NCBI RefSeq assembly: GCF_016879755.1
Contig: NZ_WOFU01000003.1
Coordinates: forward strand, 533,425-597,424
Length of the DNA stretch: 64,000 bases
Origin: Bacillus sp. B15-48
Lineage (GTDB): Bacteria; Bacillota; Bacilli; Bacillales; Cytobacillaceae
Reading direction: 5' to 3'
Positions 1 to 8,931 of the stretch are shown here, piece by piece. A program made the translations under genes and the position numbers. The notes beneath the pieces are model-generated. The model was given only the letters and a program-made list of their open reading frames with translations, ran no database searches and was not told the DNA's origin. Position 1 is the first letter of the stretch; each line of letters opens with the position of its first letter.

Positions 1-468
1 ATCAGCTTTAAAGCCATGTTTTTCAAGGTAAAAATATTCTTTTTTAAGCTTTTCCACCCCTGCTTTGTCGCTTGCATAATAGAGTGTGTCCCTTCTGGTG
101 AATTCCGCATCGACTTCCATCGAATGAGCTGTTTTTTCGATCTCATTCATTGCCTCTTCACATAATTTCGTATGTAAAATGGCTGCCTCTTCCCCAAAGC
201 TATTCACTAATTCAAAGAGCATTTTATCTCCTAAATATTGAATAAGGGCCGTGTTCGTACTCGTACTCCCTGTTCCTATTTTCCGTTTATCTACGACCAC
301 AACATCAAGATTCGTATCACTTAAATAATGGGCACATTGAGCACCAGAACTACCACCACCAATAATTAAAACATCACATTTTATGTCATCCTCTAATATA
401 GGATAGGTCGGTGTGTTCGGAAAAGTCGTGGGCCAATAAAACTTGCCACTTTGCAAGTCCAAATCCAT
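1..468 (-). CDS. FAD-dependent oxidoreductase (DAO family), N-terminal part
   Basis: This gene runs off the left edge of the window, so only its first 156 codons are present. The start is the ATG at 468, preceded by an AGAAGGAG ribosome binding site. Around residues 31-45 the protein reads CDVLIIGGGSSGAQCAHYL, a classic N-terminal GxGxxG dinucleotide-binding fold, followed by the acidic strand end VVVVDK. This is the layout of the glycine/D-amino acid oxidase (DAO) family of FAD enzymes. The substrate cannot be told from this part. It is transcribed away from the coat genes to its right. Confidence 0.75.
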   Translation of the reverse strand, partial: MDLDLQSGKFYWPTTFPNTPTYPILEDDIKCDVLIIGGGSSGAQCAHYLSDTNLDVVVVDKRKIGTGSTSTNTALIQYLGDKMLFELVNSFGEEAAILHTKLCEEAMNEIEKTAHSMEVDAEFTRRDTLYYASDKAGVEKLKKEYFYLEKHGFKAD

Positions 469-646
469 CAGCTCCTTCTAGTCAGATATTTTGTAGTATT
501 ACCTACAGCATATTTAAAATCCACTAGAAAAAACCTGAATCGATTTTTACCAATTTTTAATGGATTTAACACATAGTAACAGTGATGAAAACAACCACAT
601 CAGGAGAAATTTAAAGAGTAGTGATTTTAAGAAGGAGGTTTACAAT

Positions 647-865
647 ATGCCACAGCCACTAACTTCAAAAGAAGTAGAATATATTGTTGATTCTATGTCA
701 AATGAAGATTTACTTATTAAACAAGCAATTGTTTCCTTATCACATTCACAAACACCGGCAGTGCAGCAAATGTTCCAACAATTGACCGGGCAACATCAAC
801 AGCACTATCAACAATTGTTAACGTCTCTACAGCAGCATGCTCCACTAGCACCTAAAATGCAGTAA
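647..865 (+). CDS. small spore coat-associated protein, CotF-like companion
   Basis: A 72-residue Gln-rich protein. I start it at the ATG at 647 because a strong AAGGAGG site lies just upstream; an in-frame ATG at 560 has no such site. It is predicted to be mostly helical (VQQMFQQLTGQHQQHYQQLL) and soluble. It is followed after 20 bases by a clear CotF-type gene with its own AAGGAGG site, so the two probably form one transcription unit. The end of the helix (PAVQQMFQQL) parallels the PEVRQMFEQLL of the next protein, which suggests a shared ancestor. The coat role is inferred from that neighbour. Confidence 0.6.
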   Translation: MPQPLTSKEVEYIVDSMSNEDLLIKQAIVSLSHSQTPAVQQMFQQLTGQHQQHYQQLLTSLQQHAPLAPKMQ

Positions 866-885
866 ATAAAAAGGAGGAATAAAAG

Positions 886-1200
886 TTGAATCAACAAACA
901 CCCATCCTTCAAGAAAAAGACATTGTCTATTCGTATTTAGCTGATTTGAAACGTTCAGCAAGAGAATATACAACAGCAGTAACAGAAGCGAGTTGTCCAG
1001 AGGTTCGTCAAATGTTTGAGCAACTTTTACAAGATACTTTACAACTTCAAAACCAAACGTACCAATTAATGTCACAACAAGGTTGGTATAACACATCTTC
1101 TTCTGCAGCAAGCATGGAAATAAATAAGCAGATCCAATCGTATCAACAAACTCAAATGCAAACCAATCAAATGATTCAGCAAAACGTAGGGATGAGATAA
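886..1200 (+). CDS. CotF-family spore coat protein
   Basis: A 104-residue protein starting with TTG (886) behind AAGGAGG. The region YSYLADLKRSAREYTTAVTE followed by CPEVRQMFEQLLQDTLQLQNQ is the helical hairpin of the Coat_F family, whose members are small proteins of the Bacillus spore coat. The C-terminal third is Gln-rich and low in complexity. Family members are normally made late in the mother cell. I could not identify a convincing sigma-K or sigma-E promoter by eye. Confidence 0.75.
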   Translation: MNQQTPILQEKDIVYSYLADLKRSAREYTTAVTEASCPEVRQMFEQLLQDTLQLQNQTYQLMSQQGWYNTSSSAASMEINKQIQSYQQTQMQTNQMIQQNVGMR

Positions 1201-1261
1201 CACCTTTTATATCCAAAGCTAATCGTTATAATATTGAATTCTAAAGAAAAGAGGGATTCTA

Positions 1262-1963
1262 TTGCAAAATCATGATTTGCAAGGATTTTCACCAGATGAG
1301 TTTAAACTGTCTAAATCAGGGTTTGATGCGAACATGCCGGGACATAACAGTCACCATATAAATGAAATGATCCTAAGACAAGAGCCTAGAACAGCTAAAA
1401 AACAAGGATGCGGCATAAGCCTCCCATATGAGACGCGATTAGAAATGGGGTTAATGCTTGATGAACATTTATGTGCATTAAATGTGGCCCTCCATCAATA
1501 TACAAAACATCATTGGCTAACAGAGGGAGCGGAATCTTTTGGTAGCCTGCACCATATTTTAGATGAGCACATAGAAGTGACACAAGACCATATTGATAAG
1601 GTGGGAGAGCGTGTAGCTCGGTTAGGGGTCGTTCCAACTGCACATCCGGTTACACAGCATGAAATATCTTATATCAAACATGAGGTTGAAGGTCGTTACA
1701 CCATGCGTGACTTTCTCCGGAATGACCTTGAACACGAGATAAAGATTCAAGGTATGTTACGAAAAACCATTAAACGTGCCCACGAACTGAACGATTTTGG
1801 AACGGTTCAAGTATTAGAAGAAGTATTATTAAAAAGAGAGGATTTAGGCTACCACCTTTGGAGTCTGCTTGAAGACGATACACTTGTTCGTGGCATGAAC
1901 CATCTGCTAGACGGGAATGGAGATATTGCTTCCAACCGCCATTTAAATAATAACGTTAACTAA
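1262..1963 (+). CDS. Dps/ferritin-like protein with N-terminal extension
   Basis: A 233-residue protein with a TTG start at 1262 behind AGAGGGA. Residues ~65-200 carry the Dps helix pair. A segment KHHWLTEGAESFGSLHHIL is followed by DEHIEVTQDHIDKVGERVARLG, which matches the His/His/Asp/Glu pattern that binds iron at the Dps dimer interface. Dps proteins oxidise and store iron and shield DNA from peroxide. At 233 residues it is longer than usual Dps (about 150-180), mainly through about 60 extra N-terminal residues of unknown role. It converges on the catalase gene to its right, so two peroxide-defence genes lie side by side. Confidence 0.7.
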   Translation: MQNHDLQGFSPDEFKLSKSGFDANMPGHNSHHINEMILRQEPRTAKKQGCGISLPYETRLEMGLMLDEHLCALNVALHQYTKHHWLTEGAESFGSLHHILDEHIEVTQDHIDKVGERVARLGVVPTAHPVTQHEISYIKHEVEGRYTMRDFLRNDLEHEIKIQGMLRKTIKRAHELNDFGTVQVLEEVLLKREDLGYHLWSLLEDDTLVRGMNHLLDGNGDIASNRHLNNNVN

Positions 1964-1999
1964 ATCAATGTGATGTTGGTATTAGTGCCTGAATAGAAA

Positions 2000-2031
2000 T
2001 AAGTCTTGCTGAGTTCACTCGGCAAGACTTT
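2000..2031. terminator. shared hairpin between dps-like gene and catalase gene
   Basis: An inverted repeat AAGTCTTGC...GCAAGACTT encloses a 12-base loop, itself partly palindromic (GAGTTCACTC). It lies between two convergent genes and could end both. The T-runs on each side are short, so efficiency is uncertain. Confidence 0.5.
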
Positions 2032-2073
2032 AGGTTGTGATTCTTGTAGATGAAAAAGCTAATAAGACTTCTA

Positions 2074-4134
2074 TTATTCCCTATCCCAAAAGCGCCGTTT
2101 CGAGATGGCAGTGACAAATTCTTCCCCGAAGTTTTGATTGTTGGCAGCAAAAAGCACTCCGGATAAATGATTTTCGTCTGATGGATGAAGATAATTCTGA
2201 CCAGTTGTTGCAATACCTAGGGGTTTATAGTATTTGTATGCTCCGTTCACAAAATCAACCAAGTACCTGTCAAATCCCGTTTGATGATCTGAAGTGCCAC
2301 CAACGACATAGAACGCATCAAAAAGAACATTATGAGTTGTAAGAAATGTTTTCGTCACTTTGAGTGTCGTGCCATCTGACCCAGAAAGCGTCCTAAACTT
2401 ATCACTAACGATTTCTACAAAAACACCATGTTGGTTCAGTGTTTCAATTACACTCTTTACTTCTTGCCCATTGAAACCATGACCAATAAGTACCCCAACA
2501 CATAGAGTATGAGGATAATGTGGTGTGTTCTCTTGGCTAAGGGCTGGTGATGAAGCAGTAACAGATACATGTTGGCCGGTAGGTGGATTTACTCCCACGT
2601 TATCTGCAATGATGGTCGCCATTTCTTGGTCGACATTCCCGTACATATCGACAACTTGTTGGCGTACAGATAGATTTTCTACCATCCCCAGTTCAAAACT
2701 AAAAGCTTCAATAATATGTTGTTTCTCAACAGTCGACATGCTATTCCAAAATAATCTCGCTTGTGAAAAGAAATCTTTGAAGGAATCACTACTTGCCTTT
2801 ATTTTGGGACCTTCTACATACTCGGGATAATGCACAAAGCCACCACCCTCCGGAGCCGTAGGCGCTGGTGTATGATTCGCAATGGAGTTTCTATAATAGT
2901 TTACTTGATCCACATCGATCCGATGTCTACTAAAGCTATCTCGCTGGTTATTATGAAATGGACAAAGAGACCGGTTAATCGGCAAATCCGGATAATTCGA
3001 TCCTCCAAGCCGGTGTTGTTGGGTAATTTTATACGTAAATGTCCTTCCCTGTAAAATCGGATCATTGCTAAAATTTATTCCCGGAACAAGATTTGTTACA
3101 TCAAATGCCACTTGTTCTGTTTCGGCAAAGAAATTATCGACATTTCGATTCAGTGTCATTTTCCCGATTTTTTCTACAGGCACTATTTCCTCAGGCCATA
3201 GCTTTGTCGGGTCGATCACATCAAAATCAAACTTATATTCATCTTCTTCAGCAATCATTTGCACGCACAATTCAAATTCAGGGTAGGCTCCACGTTCAAT
3301 CGCTTCCCTTATGTCTCGTCTATGGTAATCGGGATCCACTCCCCCAATAATTTGTGCTTCCTCCATTAACAGCGAATGGACACCAAGGACAGGTTTCCAA
3401 TGAAATCTGACAAAGGTTCCTTTTCCCTCTTCATTTACAAATCGGAATATATTGACTCCGAAGCCTTCCATCATTCGCCAGCTTCTCGGAATCGCTCGAT
3501 CTGACATCGACCACATCACAAAATGAGCAGACTCTTGATTATTCGCAACAAAATCCCAGAAATTATCATGGGCAGCAGAGGCTGTCGGCATATCATTATG
3601 CGGCTCCGGTTTAAGAGCGTGTTGTGAATCAACAAACTTAAAGGCATCATGAACCACAAAAACAGGAAATTGGAGTCCTAATAAATCGTAATTTCCTTCT
3701 TCAGTATAAAACTTAACCGCAAACCCACGGATATCCCTTGCCGTATCTTTAGACCCTTTAGCCCCTTGCACAGTAGAAAAACGAGCAAACACGGGGGTCT
3801 TTGTTCCAGGGTTCTGTAAAAAGCCTGCTCTTGTATATTTTTCCATTGATTTATATACTTCAAATTCACCATGAACACCAAACCCCCTTGCATGAACAAC
3901 CCTTTCCGGGATTCGTTCCGTGTCAAAGTGCATCTGTTTTTGAAAGAAATGAAAGTCTTCCATAAGTACAGGTCCGCGCTCTCCTGCTTTTAAGGTGTTT
4001 TCATTATTAGCAACCTTTAGACCCTCATTTGTGGTTATTTTTTCACCTGTGTTTTGTATACGATGCTTATCTAGCTGCTCATTTTTCTTATTCTTCTCAC
4101 TATTTTTGTTGTTTCTTGATGATGACTGATCCAT
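2074..4134 (-). CDS. katE: large-subunit (clade 2, HPII-type) catalase
   Basis: This 686-residue protein is a haem catalase of the large-subunit type that disproportionates hydrogen peroxide. I start it at the ATG at 4134, which has AGGTGA at good distance; the GTG at 4143 lies inside that site. The distal His is in RVVHARG (residue 81) and the proximal haem Tyr is in GRTFTYKITQ. A C-terminal class I amidotransferase-like domain typical of HPII enzymes (LCVGVLIGHGFNGQEV onwards) is complete. Odd point: the motif GNNxPVFF, holding the distal-pocket Asn, reads GLQFPVFV, so position 154 is Leu. Asp of the DTQ motif after the haem Tyr is also changed (ITQ). Confidence 0.9.
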   Translation of the reverse strand: MDQSSSRNNKNSEKNKKNEQLDKHRIQNTGEKITTNEGLKVANNENTLKAGERGPVLMEDFHFFQKQMHFDTERIPERVVHARGFGVHGEFEVYKSMEKYTRAGFLQNPGTKTPVFARFSTVQGAKGSKDTARDIRGFAVKFYTEEGNYDLLGLQFPVFVVHDAFKFVDSQHALKPEPHNDMPTASAAHDNFWDFVANNQESAHFVMWSMSDRAIPRSWRMMEGFGVNIFRFVNEEGKGTFVRFHWKPVLGVHSLLMEEAQIIGGVDPDYHRRDIREAIERGAYPEFELCVQMIAEEDEYKFDFDVIDPTKLWPEEIVPVEKIGKMTLNRNVDNFFAETEQVAFDVTNLVPGINFSNDPILQGRTFTYKITQQHRLGGSNYPDLPINRSLCPFHNNQRDSFSRHRIDVDQVNYYRNSIANHTPAPTAPEGGGFVHYPEYVEGPKIKASSDSFKDFFSQARLFWNSMSTVEKQHIIEAFSFELGMVENLSVRQQVVDMYGNVDQEMATIIADNVGVNPPTGQHVSVTASSPALSQENTPHYPHTLCVGVLIGHGFNGQEVKSVIETLNQHGVFVEIVSDKFRTLSGSDGTTLKVTKTFLTTHNVLFDAFYVVGGTSDHQTGFDRYLVDFVNGAYKYYKPLGIATTGQNYLHPSDENHLSGVLFAANNQNFGEEFVTAISKRRFWDRE

Positions 4135-4409
4135 GAACTTCACCTACCCAATCTTCTTTTGTTCATCCAACTATATATACATTCAGAGCTCCTGAACTTA
4201 GAACATCTTCTTCCTTTGAGAAAAAGGGAATGAACACTCTTTAGGAATTGAGTAATTCGGTAGAGGCTGCAGTTGTCAATTTCTATAATCAATATATAAC
4301 GAAAGACTATGGTGGTTGCTTCCAAGGCTTCCAACTTAATTCTATTGGAATTTATTGCAAAACTTGCCTGTCTATTCTGACAGGTCCTTTGCTTTTTATC
4401 ATTGATTTG

Positions 4410-4540
4410 TCCAAATGAACACCGATTTCGGACAACTTCTCTCCTCGGACTCGAGATTCTGTCTGAATGAACACCGTTTTCAGACAACTTCCCTCCTCGG
4501 ACTAGAAATTTTGTCTGAATAAACACCGCTTTCTGACATC
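4410..4540. repeat. 2.5 copies of a 52-bp tandem repeat
   Basis: The phrase GAACACCG(A/T)TTTC(G/A)GACAACTT followed by CTCCTCGGACT recurs at 4417, 4469 and, as a partial copy, at 4521, giving a period of 52 bp. It lies in the roughly 680-bp gap upstream of the catalase gene. I see no convincing gene in the rest of that gap (4541-4820). Confidence 0.8.
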
Positions 4541-4820
4541 CGGGATTAAGGGCGAGTGATCATGAGGTTTTGGGCGATGTAAATCTGGGGATGATTTGGA
4601 AGATCATGAGTATAACGTAAAGGACAAAATGAAAAGGCTTTATCGAGATTTACGAGGCGCTTTCATGATAAAAGTGCTTACTACGCTCAATTCATACTTT
4701 ACAGATAGGAATTATAAGGTTATAATATAATTAATCAAATAAAACATTATAAAATTAATCAGACAGATATAATCGTTTATTACCAAGTGTAGACGTTGAA
4801 AAAATGAAGGAGTGGTCCTG

Positions 4821-5003
4821 ATGAGGAATAGTATTGAAAAAAGGCGGCAAAAACTTATCAATAAACTAATTTTTTTAAACGTATATAACAAAAATGATAA
4901 ACAGCTTTATGAAATGACACTTTCAAAGTTAGAATATGAATATACGAGATACAAAACGCTTAACCACCCCCATGGTGAGTTCGGCTCTATTCAATGGGTG
5001 TAA
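4821..5003 (+). CDS. FbpA-like Fur-regulated basic protein
   Basis: A 60-residue basic protein. The ATG at 4821 is chosen over the GTG at 4812 because AAGGAG lies eight bases before it. The sequence MRNSIEKRRQKLINKL followed by DKQLYEMTLSKLEYEY fits the Fur-regulated basic protein A family. In B. subtilis, family members help an iron-sparing response together with the small RNA FsrA. I did not find a clean Fur box by eye in the AT-rich region upstream. The gene is monocistronic and ends at a strong terminator. Confidence 0.7.
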   Translation: MRNSIEKRRQKLINKLIFLNVYNKNDKQLYEMTLSKLEYEYTRYKTLNHPHGEFGSIQWV

Positions 5004-5034
5004 AATAGATTGATTACGTGGTCCGTTTTAGATT

Positions 5035-5073
5035 AGACTGTATGGTGCTTTGAAAGCACCTACAGTCTTTTTT
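5035..5073 (+). terminator. intrinsic terminator of the FbpA-like gene
   Basis: A stem AGACTGTAGGTGC / GCACCTACAGTCT with one bulge is followed by a run of six Ts on the plus strand. Confidence 0.85.
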
Positions 5074-5102
5074 CTCAAAAAAAGTTTATCCATATAATCC
5101 AA

Positions 5103-5585
5103 TTAAACGATGATAGCGAAGATAAACATAGCAATCATCATTAATTGGATTAAAATTTTAGCGATACTACTTCCTAAAAATCCGATAACGGTAGCAAAAC
5201 CGATTTTTACCGCCTTTTGAATATCTTTTTGAAGAATAAACTCTGTAACAAAAACAGCTGCAAACGGCACAAGGATAATTCCGAAAGGAGGAATTATGAA
5301 TGAACCTACAATCGTGGCAATTGTTGCGATTGTTTCTGACTTTTTTGACCCACCGTATTTTTTCACAAAATAGCTGTTCGCGATGATATCCGAAGCAATT
5401 AAAACAACGCTTAAAATGACCATACTAATCCAGAACCACCATGTTAATTCGTTTGGATTAATCAGAAACTGGTAAACAGTAAATCCTCCCCAAAGGACAA
5501 CAATGGAGGGAATAAAAGGATAAATGATTCCTACAAAACTTAAAATAAAAAGGAGGATTGTTACTCCCCACCACACAAATTCCAT
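5103..5585 (-). CDS. DUF456 family membrane protein
   Basis: A 160-residue integral membrane protein with four to five hydrophobic helices. Features typical of DUF456 are visible: a GIIYPFIPSIVVLWGG turn near residue 20, a DIIANSYFVKKYGGSKKS cytoplasmic loop around residues 67-85, and a glycine-rich segment GSFIIPPFGIILVPFAAVF. The family's function is unknown. It stands alone, with no neighbour hinting at a role. Confidence 0.8.
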   Translation of the reverse strand: MEFVWWGVTILLFILSFVGIIYPFIPSIVVLWGGFTVYQFLINPNELTWWFWISMVILSVVLIASDIIANSYFVKKYGGSKKSETIATIATIVGSFIIPPFGIILVPFAAVFVTEFILQKDIQKAVKIGFATVIGFLGSSIAKILIQLMMIAMFIFAIIV

Positions 5586-5856
5586 CTAGATAACCTACTT
5601 TCTGTTTGTTAAAAAACCAATTCGGCTTCTAAGTTTTTTCATTCCTAAATCCAAAAAGCCATGCTCAAATTGATAAGCATGGTCTGGTAATATAGGTCCG
5701 TTTGTTTTTAAAATTGAACAACAAAACAATTAAACCGTAAAATGCATAGATGTAGAACACTTGTTTTTTCCTTGTAGAATATTATCTTAGAATCCATATT
5801 CTGGATGCTACCTATGTCCCTAGATTCATACGATGTACTCCATTTTTGTTTCTAAC

Positions 5857-6231
5857 TTATCTAAAGAACACTTTGTCGATGTTATATTTTGATTGAAGTT
5901 TATTGATGATATACGTTTCGTAAATTTCTCTATCTGTTGGATCTTCGACGATACATACTTCAATTCTGTACACTTCATCCCTGTGATTTTTTATTGGTGA
6001 AACAGTATCTTCAAAATGCTTTTTAACTCTTTGTCGTAGTTTCCGTGCTTTACCGACAAAGAGAAGCTCGTCATTTATATTATAGAATAAGAAGATACCA
6101 CCTTTGTCGCGTGGAATTTGGTGAAAATCGATGAATCCATAAATAGGCTTTATTACTGGTTCATTTTCGTTTCTTGCCTGTTGTCTCTCCGTAATTGTAA
6201 TATCTGGTGTAGGTATTTCTATTTTAATCAT
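5857..6231 (-). CDS. single-domain GIY-YIG nuclease-like protein
   Basis: A 124-residue protein with ATG behind AGAGGACG. Residues ~43-120 form a GIY-YIG fold: GGIFLFYNINDELLFVGKA supplies the GI(Y/F)...(Y/F)(I/V)G core, followed by LRQRVKKHF, and a Glu in EIYETYIINKLQSKYN matches the metal-binding Glu helix. Such small stand-alone domains are widespread in Bacillus and their targets are unknown. The two family tyrosines are replaced by Phe, so catalysis is plausible but not assured. Confidence 0.75.
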   Translation of the reverse strand: MIKIEIPTPDITITERQQARNENEPVIKPIYGFIDFHQIPRDKGGIFLFYNINDELLFVGKARKLRQRVKKHFEDTVSPIKNHRDEVYRIEVCIVEDPTDREIYETYIINKLQSKYNIDKVFFR

Positions 6232-6344
6232 TTCATCACGTCCTCTTTTTGGTAATTTTCATCGTACCACACTATCTGGATTAATCATATAATCATTTTA
6301 TTTTTCCACAATATTGATAATTTAATTATTGGTAAGAACAACTT

Positions 6345-6396
6345 AGAGTCAGACCCTCACTGAAGCAACGCTTTACTTCACCGGGGGACTGACCCC
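6345..6396. repeat. family A palindromic repeat
   Basis: GAGTCAGACCCTC...GGGGGACTGACCCC flanks an inner palindrome built on GAAGCAACGCTTTACTTC. This is one of at least thirteen copies of this hairpin element in the window. Confidence 0.85.
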
Positions 6397-6419
6397 AAAA
6401 CTATGACCACACTCATTTA

Positions 6420-6608
6420 TTATAATTTTGCTTCAATTTTAAATTCCTTTTTAAATTCTTCTATGTCTAACTCAAGTATATTGCAGTATGTTTCAATTTT
6501 CTCGAAGAAATTGAAATCTTCATTTACGGGGCGGTCTCTATTCTCATAATAATAATTAACCAATTCGTAGAGTTGTGCAAACGCTTTTACTTTTTCTGCT
6601 TTTCCCAT
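6420..6608 (-). CDS. small hypothetical protein
   Basis: A 62-residue acidic helical protein (MGKAEKVKAFAQLYELVNYYYENRD...). The ATG at 6608 is preferred to a TTG at 6617 because of AGGATGG nine bases before it. I do not recognise the family. It lies alone between a palindromic repeat and an AT-rich gap. Confidence 0.55.
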   Translation of the reverse strand: MGKAEKVKAFAQLYELVNYYYENRDRPVNEDFNFFEKIETYCNILELDIEEFKKEFKIEAKL

Positions 6609-6782
6609 GATAACCAACCATCCTTCGCTTGTTTTTAATGATATAAATTAAGTATAACGAAAAAATAGCAAAAAAACTTTTCATTTAATTAAAAAATATA
6701 AAGATAGCTGTAAATAAGATTAAATAACGTAGCTGGTCCTTCCGAATGAAGGCGAGCTACATTGCTGATGGTTATTTTCCCG

Positions 6783-7265
6783 TCATTGGCTGCTGTTAAC
6801 ATAATCCTTAGATTCAGCGATCACACCGACTCCAAACGCTTTGTGTTCAAACAGAAGCCTTTTAATCCATTGAGTTTGAGCGTTTTCGCACTCGATGATA
6901 ACGATTACTTCTGTCAGCAAAGCGGTTTTTTTACCTACATTTATTTTCGTTAAAAGATAATCGATTGTAAATCCAAGCAATGCTCCAAAGGCTAAGCCGA
7001 TCAGTCCCCAAATAACCGGCCCCCAATGGAGCGTAAATCCATATGTAGCTCCTAACACTGAAAAAACCGTCCCTAATACAGCAGCTAAATCAAAGAGGCT
7101 AAATCCATCTGAATGATGAATATTATCAAAAAATTTAGGGGGCGATGAACTTTGATCAAGCGGGATGGCAATAATCTGTTCCTTTGGGATTCCGTGCTCC
7201 TCTAATTTGATAATCGCTAATTCAAGAAAATCACAATGTTCAAATGAAGAAATCACATGCGTCAT
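6783..7265 (-). CDS. hypothetical membrane protein with two central helices
   Basis: A 160-residue protein. An N-terminal soluble part of about 55 residues (HCDFLELAIIKLEEHGIPKEQIIAIPLD) resembles the small alpha/beta modules of general-stress membrane proteins. It is followed by two hydrophobic glycine-rich helices (residues ~57-105) and a soluble C-terminus. Its ATG lies one base after the stop of the preceding membrane-protein gene, so the two are translationally coupled. Function unknown. Confidence 0.65.
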   Translation of the reverse strand: MTHVISSFEHCDFLELAIIKLEEHGIPKEQIIAIPLDQSSSPPKFFDNIHHSDGFSLFDLAAVLGTVFSVLGATYGFTLHWGPVIWGLIGLAFGALLGFTIDYLLTKINVGKKTALLTEVIVIIECENAQTQWIKRLLFEHKAFGVGVIAESKDYVNSSQ

Positions 7266-7266
7266 A

Positions 7267-8058
7267 TCAAAGCTTCACTTTCCTTTTCATTTCCTGTAAA
7301 ACAATTGAATTTTGATAGTGTTTCAGAAGATGTTGTTTTTGCTCTTTTTTATATAATTTGTTGTACTCGACAGATAATATATAGGCTTCATACGCAGCAA
7401 AACAATAAACCGATGGTAAAAATAAAACCCACTCCGCATTAAGAATGGCAACAGCTTGAGAAAAATCCCCCAACAACGTATAATGAATTCCTTCTAAAAG
7501 ATGGGAAAAATAAATAATTACCGCCGTCCATGAAATCGCGAAAAAACCAGAAGCGATTCGATGAATATAGAGGCTGCCAAGCCCAGGATAAAGCAAAGAC
7601 CATACAAGTGAAACCCAGGGACTCCGTTTTGTAAAAGAATTCACAGCAAATCCATTCATTTGAAAAGGAACATAGGAAGCCTTTTCGCTTTCAGCGAGGA
7701 GAAAATGTTTGTTAAGATCAACCGTCAACCGATAACTATCCCAAATACAATAAAGATAAACAGGAATATAAATAACCAACATTCTGATTTCAAGCACGTC
7801 TTTCGCCATTTGAAATTGACCGGTAAACGAGTACATCATCGCTTCATTCAGCCTTGTATTGACATTAATAATAATTTCCCAAAAAAACAAAATAAACCCT
7901 TTTAAATATTGCCCTAAATGAATATGACCAAATCCAGGAAAAGCAGCAGACCACCATGCTGTCACCCAAGGGTTGCGGGGATGAATACAGTTGATTCCAA
8001 TTGTAGACGTATAATAATTATAACGCCGCACATTCCTCGTCGCATCTCTATTGTTCAT
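7267..8058 (-). CDS. duplicated-module integral membrane protein
   Basis: A 263-residue membrane protein made of two related halves. Residues ~30-50 read NPWVTAWWSAAFPGFGHIHLGQ, and residues ~143-163 read SPWVSLVWSLLYPGLGSLYIHR. Each is followed by two hydrophobic helices and a tail with a [DE]xY motif. This WxxxxPGxGxxY pattern resembles TM2/DUF5683-like membrane modules. It is the first gene of a two-gene unit. The function is unknown; the internal duplication is clear from the sequence. Confidence 0.7.
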   Translation of the reverse strand: MNNRDATRNVRRYNYYTSTIGINCIHPRNPWVTAWWSAAFPGFGHIHLGQYLKGFILFFWEIIINVNTRLNEAMMYSFTGQFQMAKDVLEIRMLVIYIPVYLYCIWDSYRLTVDLNKHFLLAESEKASYVPFQMNGFAVNSFTKRSPWVSLVWSLLYPGLGSLYIHRIASGFFAISWTAVIIYFSHLLEGIHYTLLGDFSQAVAILNAEWVLFLPSVYCFAAYEAYILSVEYNKLYKKEQKQHLLKHYQNSIVLQEMKRKVKL

Positions 8059-8160
8059 ACAATCCCACCCAAAAAAGGAAAATCAATCATAATGTAGTTT
8101 CTGTAATCTTTAGGGGATTATTCCAAAGGTTGGTCGGTGGGCAGTGCACTCGCACAGCTT

Positions 8161-8250
8161 GGGGTCAGTCCCCCGACGAAGTAACGCTTTACTCCACCGG
8201 GGGACTGACCCCAAAAATTACTCCACCAAAATTACTCCACCGGGGGACCC
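8161..8250. repeat. family A palindromic repeat with partial extra copies
   Basis: A full copy (8161-8212) reads GGGGTCAGTCCCCCGACG...GGGGGACTGACCCC. It is followed by two partial direct repeats of the ATTACTCCACC(GGGGGACC) arm, suggesting local slippage or recombination. Confidence 0.9.
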
Positions 8251-8346
8251 AAAAAATTCGTGTTTTAGTGGTTCGCGTAACAAATTTTATAAAAAGGAAA
8301 TGGTGGGGAAGAATAAAAAGTAAAAACAGGAAGGTGTTTTATCACC

Positions 8347-8829
8347 ATGAGAATCCTATTATTACCTGCTCTTTTATGTGTATTTTCTATCATCATTATG
8401 TCTGGATGCAATACTACAGATGAAGATAAGGTAGCAGAAGTGCCTGAAAATGTACCAGTTGAGGAAAGCGGATTGAAGAAACACGCGAATAAGGAGGAAC
8501 CTTCAGAAGTTCCTTTTCTTTTTACGCACTTCGATTTGGACATTGATTATAGTCAGGATCAAGATTTTGACGTTGATTATGAAAATGAACATGATGAAAT
8601 GGAAGCCGAGATCAAGGATGACCGAGGGGATAAGAGTGCAAAAGGGAATGCAGCCTTTGCGTTGTTAGAGCCGATGTTTGAACAGTTCACTTTTGATCAG
8701 AATACACCGGATGAAGAGGTCATTTCAGAAGTGATAAACAGCTTTAATTTAGATGATGATTTCCAGGAGTTCGAATTAAAAGTGAAGTTCCTTGACGGAG
8801 ATATAAAGGAATATAAAATGGGACAATAG
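8347..8829 (+). CDS. YusW-like lipoprotein
   Basis: A 160-residue secreted lipoprotein. The N-terminal signal ends in a lipobox IIIMSGC (Cys21), so it should be anchored to the outer face of the membrane. Residues ~58-158 fit the YusW-like domain: an acidic strand FDLDIDYSQDQDFDVDYENE, then GNAAFALLEPMFEQFTFDQNT and DDDFQEFELKVKFLDGDIKEY. The protein is strongly acidic. Family function is unknown. It is a single gene between two palindromic repeats. Confidence 0.75.
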   Translation: MRILLLPALLCVFSIIIMSGCNTTDEDKVAEVPENVPVEESGLKKHANKEEPSEVPFLFTHFDLDIDYSQDQDFDVDYENEHDEMEAEIKDDRGDKSAKGNAAFALLEPMFEQFTFDQNTPDEEVISEVINSFNLDDDFQEFELKVKFLDGDIKEYKMGQ

Positions 8830-8868
8830 TTTGAGTGACTGTCATTGTTTGTCGAACGACTTCACATT

Positions 8869-8920
8869 GGGGTCAGTCTTCCGACGAAGTAACGCTTTAC
8901 CTCACCGGAAGACTGACCCC
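8869..8920. repeat. family A palindromic repeat
   Basis: GGGGTCAGTCTTCCGACGAAG...CTTCCGGAAGACTGACCCC-like arms. Both arms carry the same TT for CC change (GTCTTCC / GGAAGAC), a compensatory pair that keeps the stem base-paired. Confidence 0.85.
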
Positions 8921-8931
8921 AAAAATTATTA

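Noticed and set aside
845..1216. Minus-strand frame of 123 codons opposite the CotF-like gene
   Set aside because: It lies fully opposite a gene with a strong ribosome site and a family match; no site of its own.
4140..4526. Minus-strand frame of 128 codons upstream of the catalase gene
   Set aside because: It covers the 52-bp tandem repeat, so the repeated peptide is a product of repeat DNA; no family or ribosome site.
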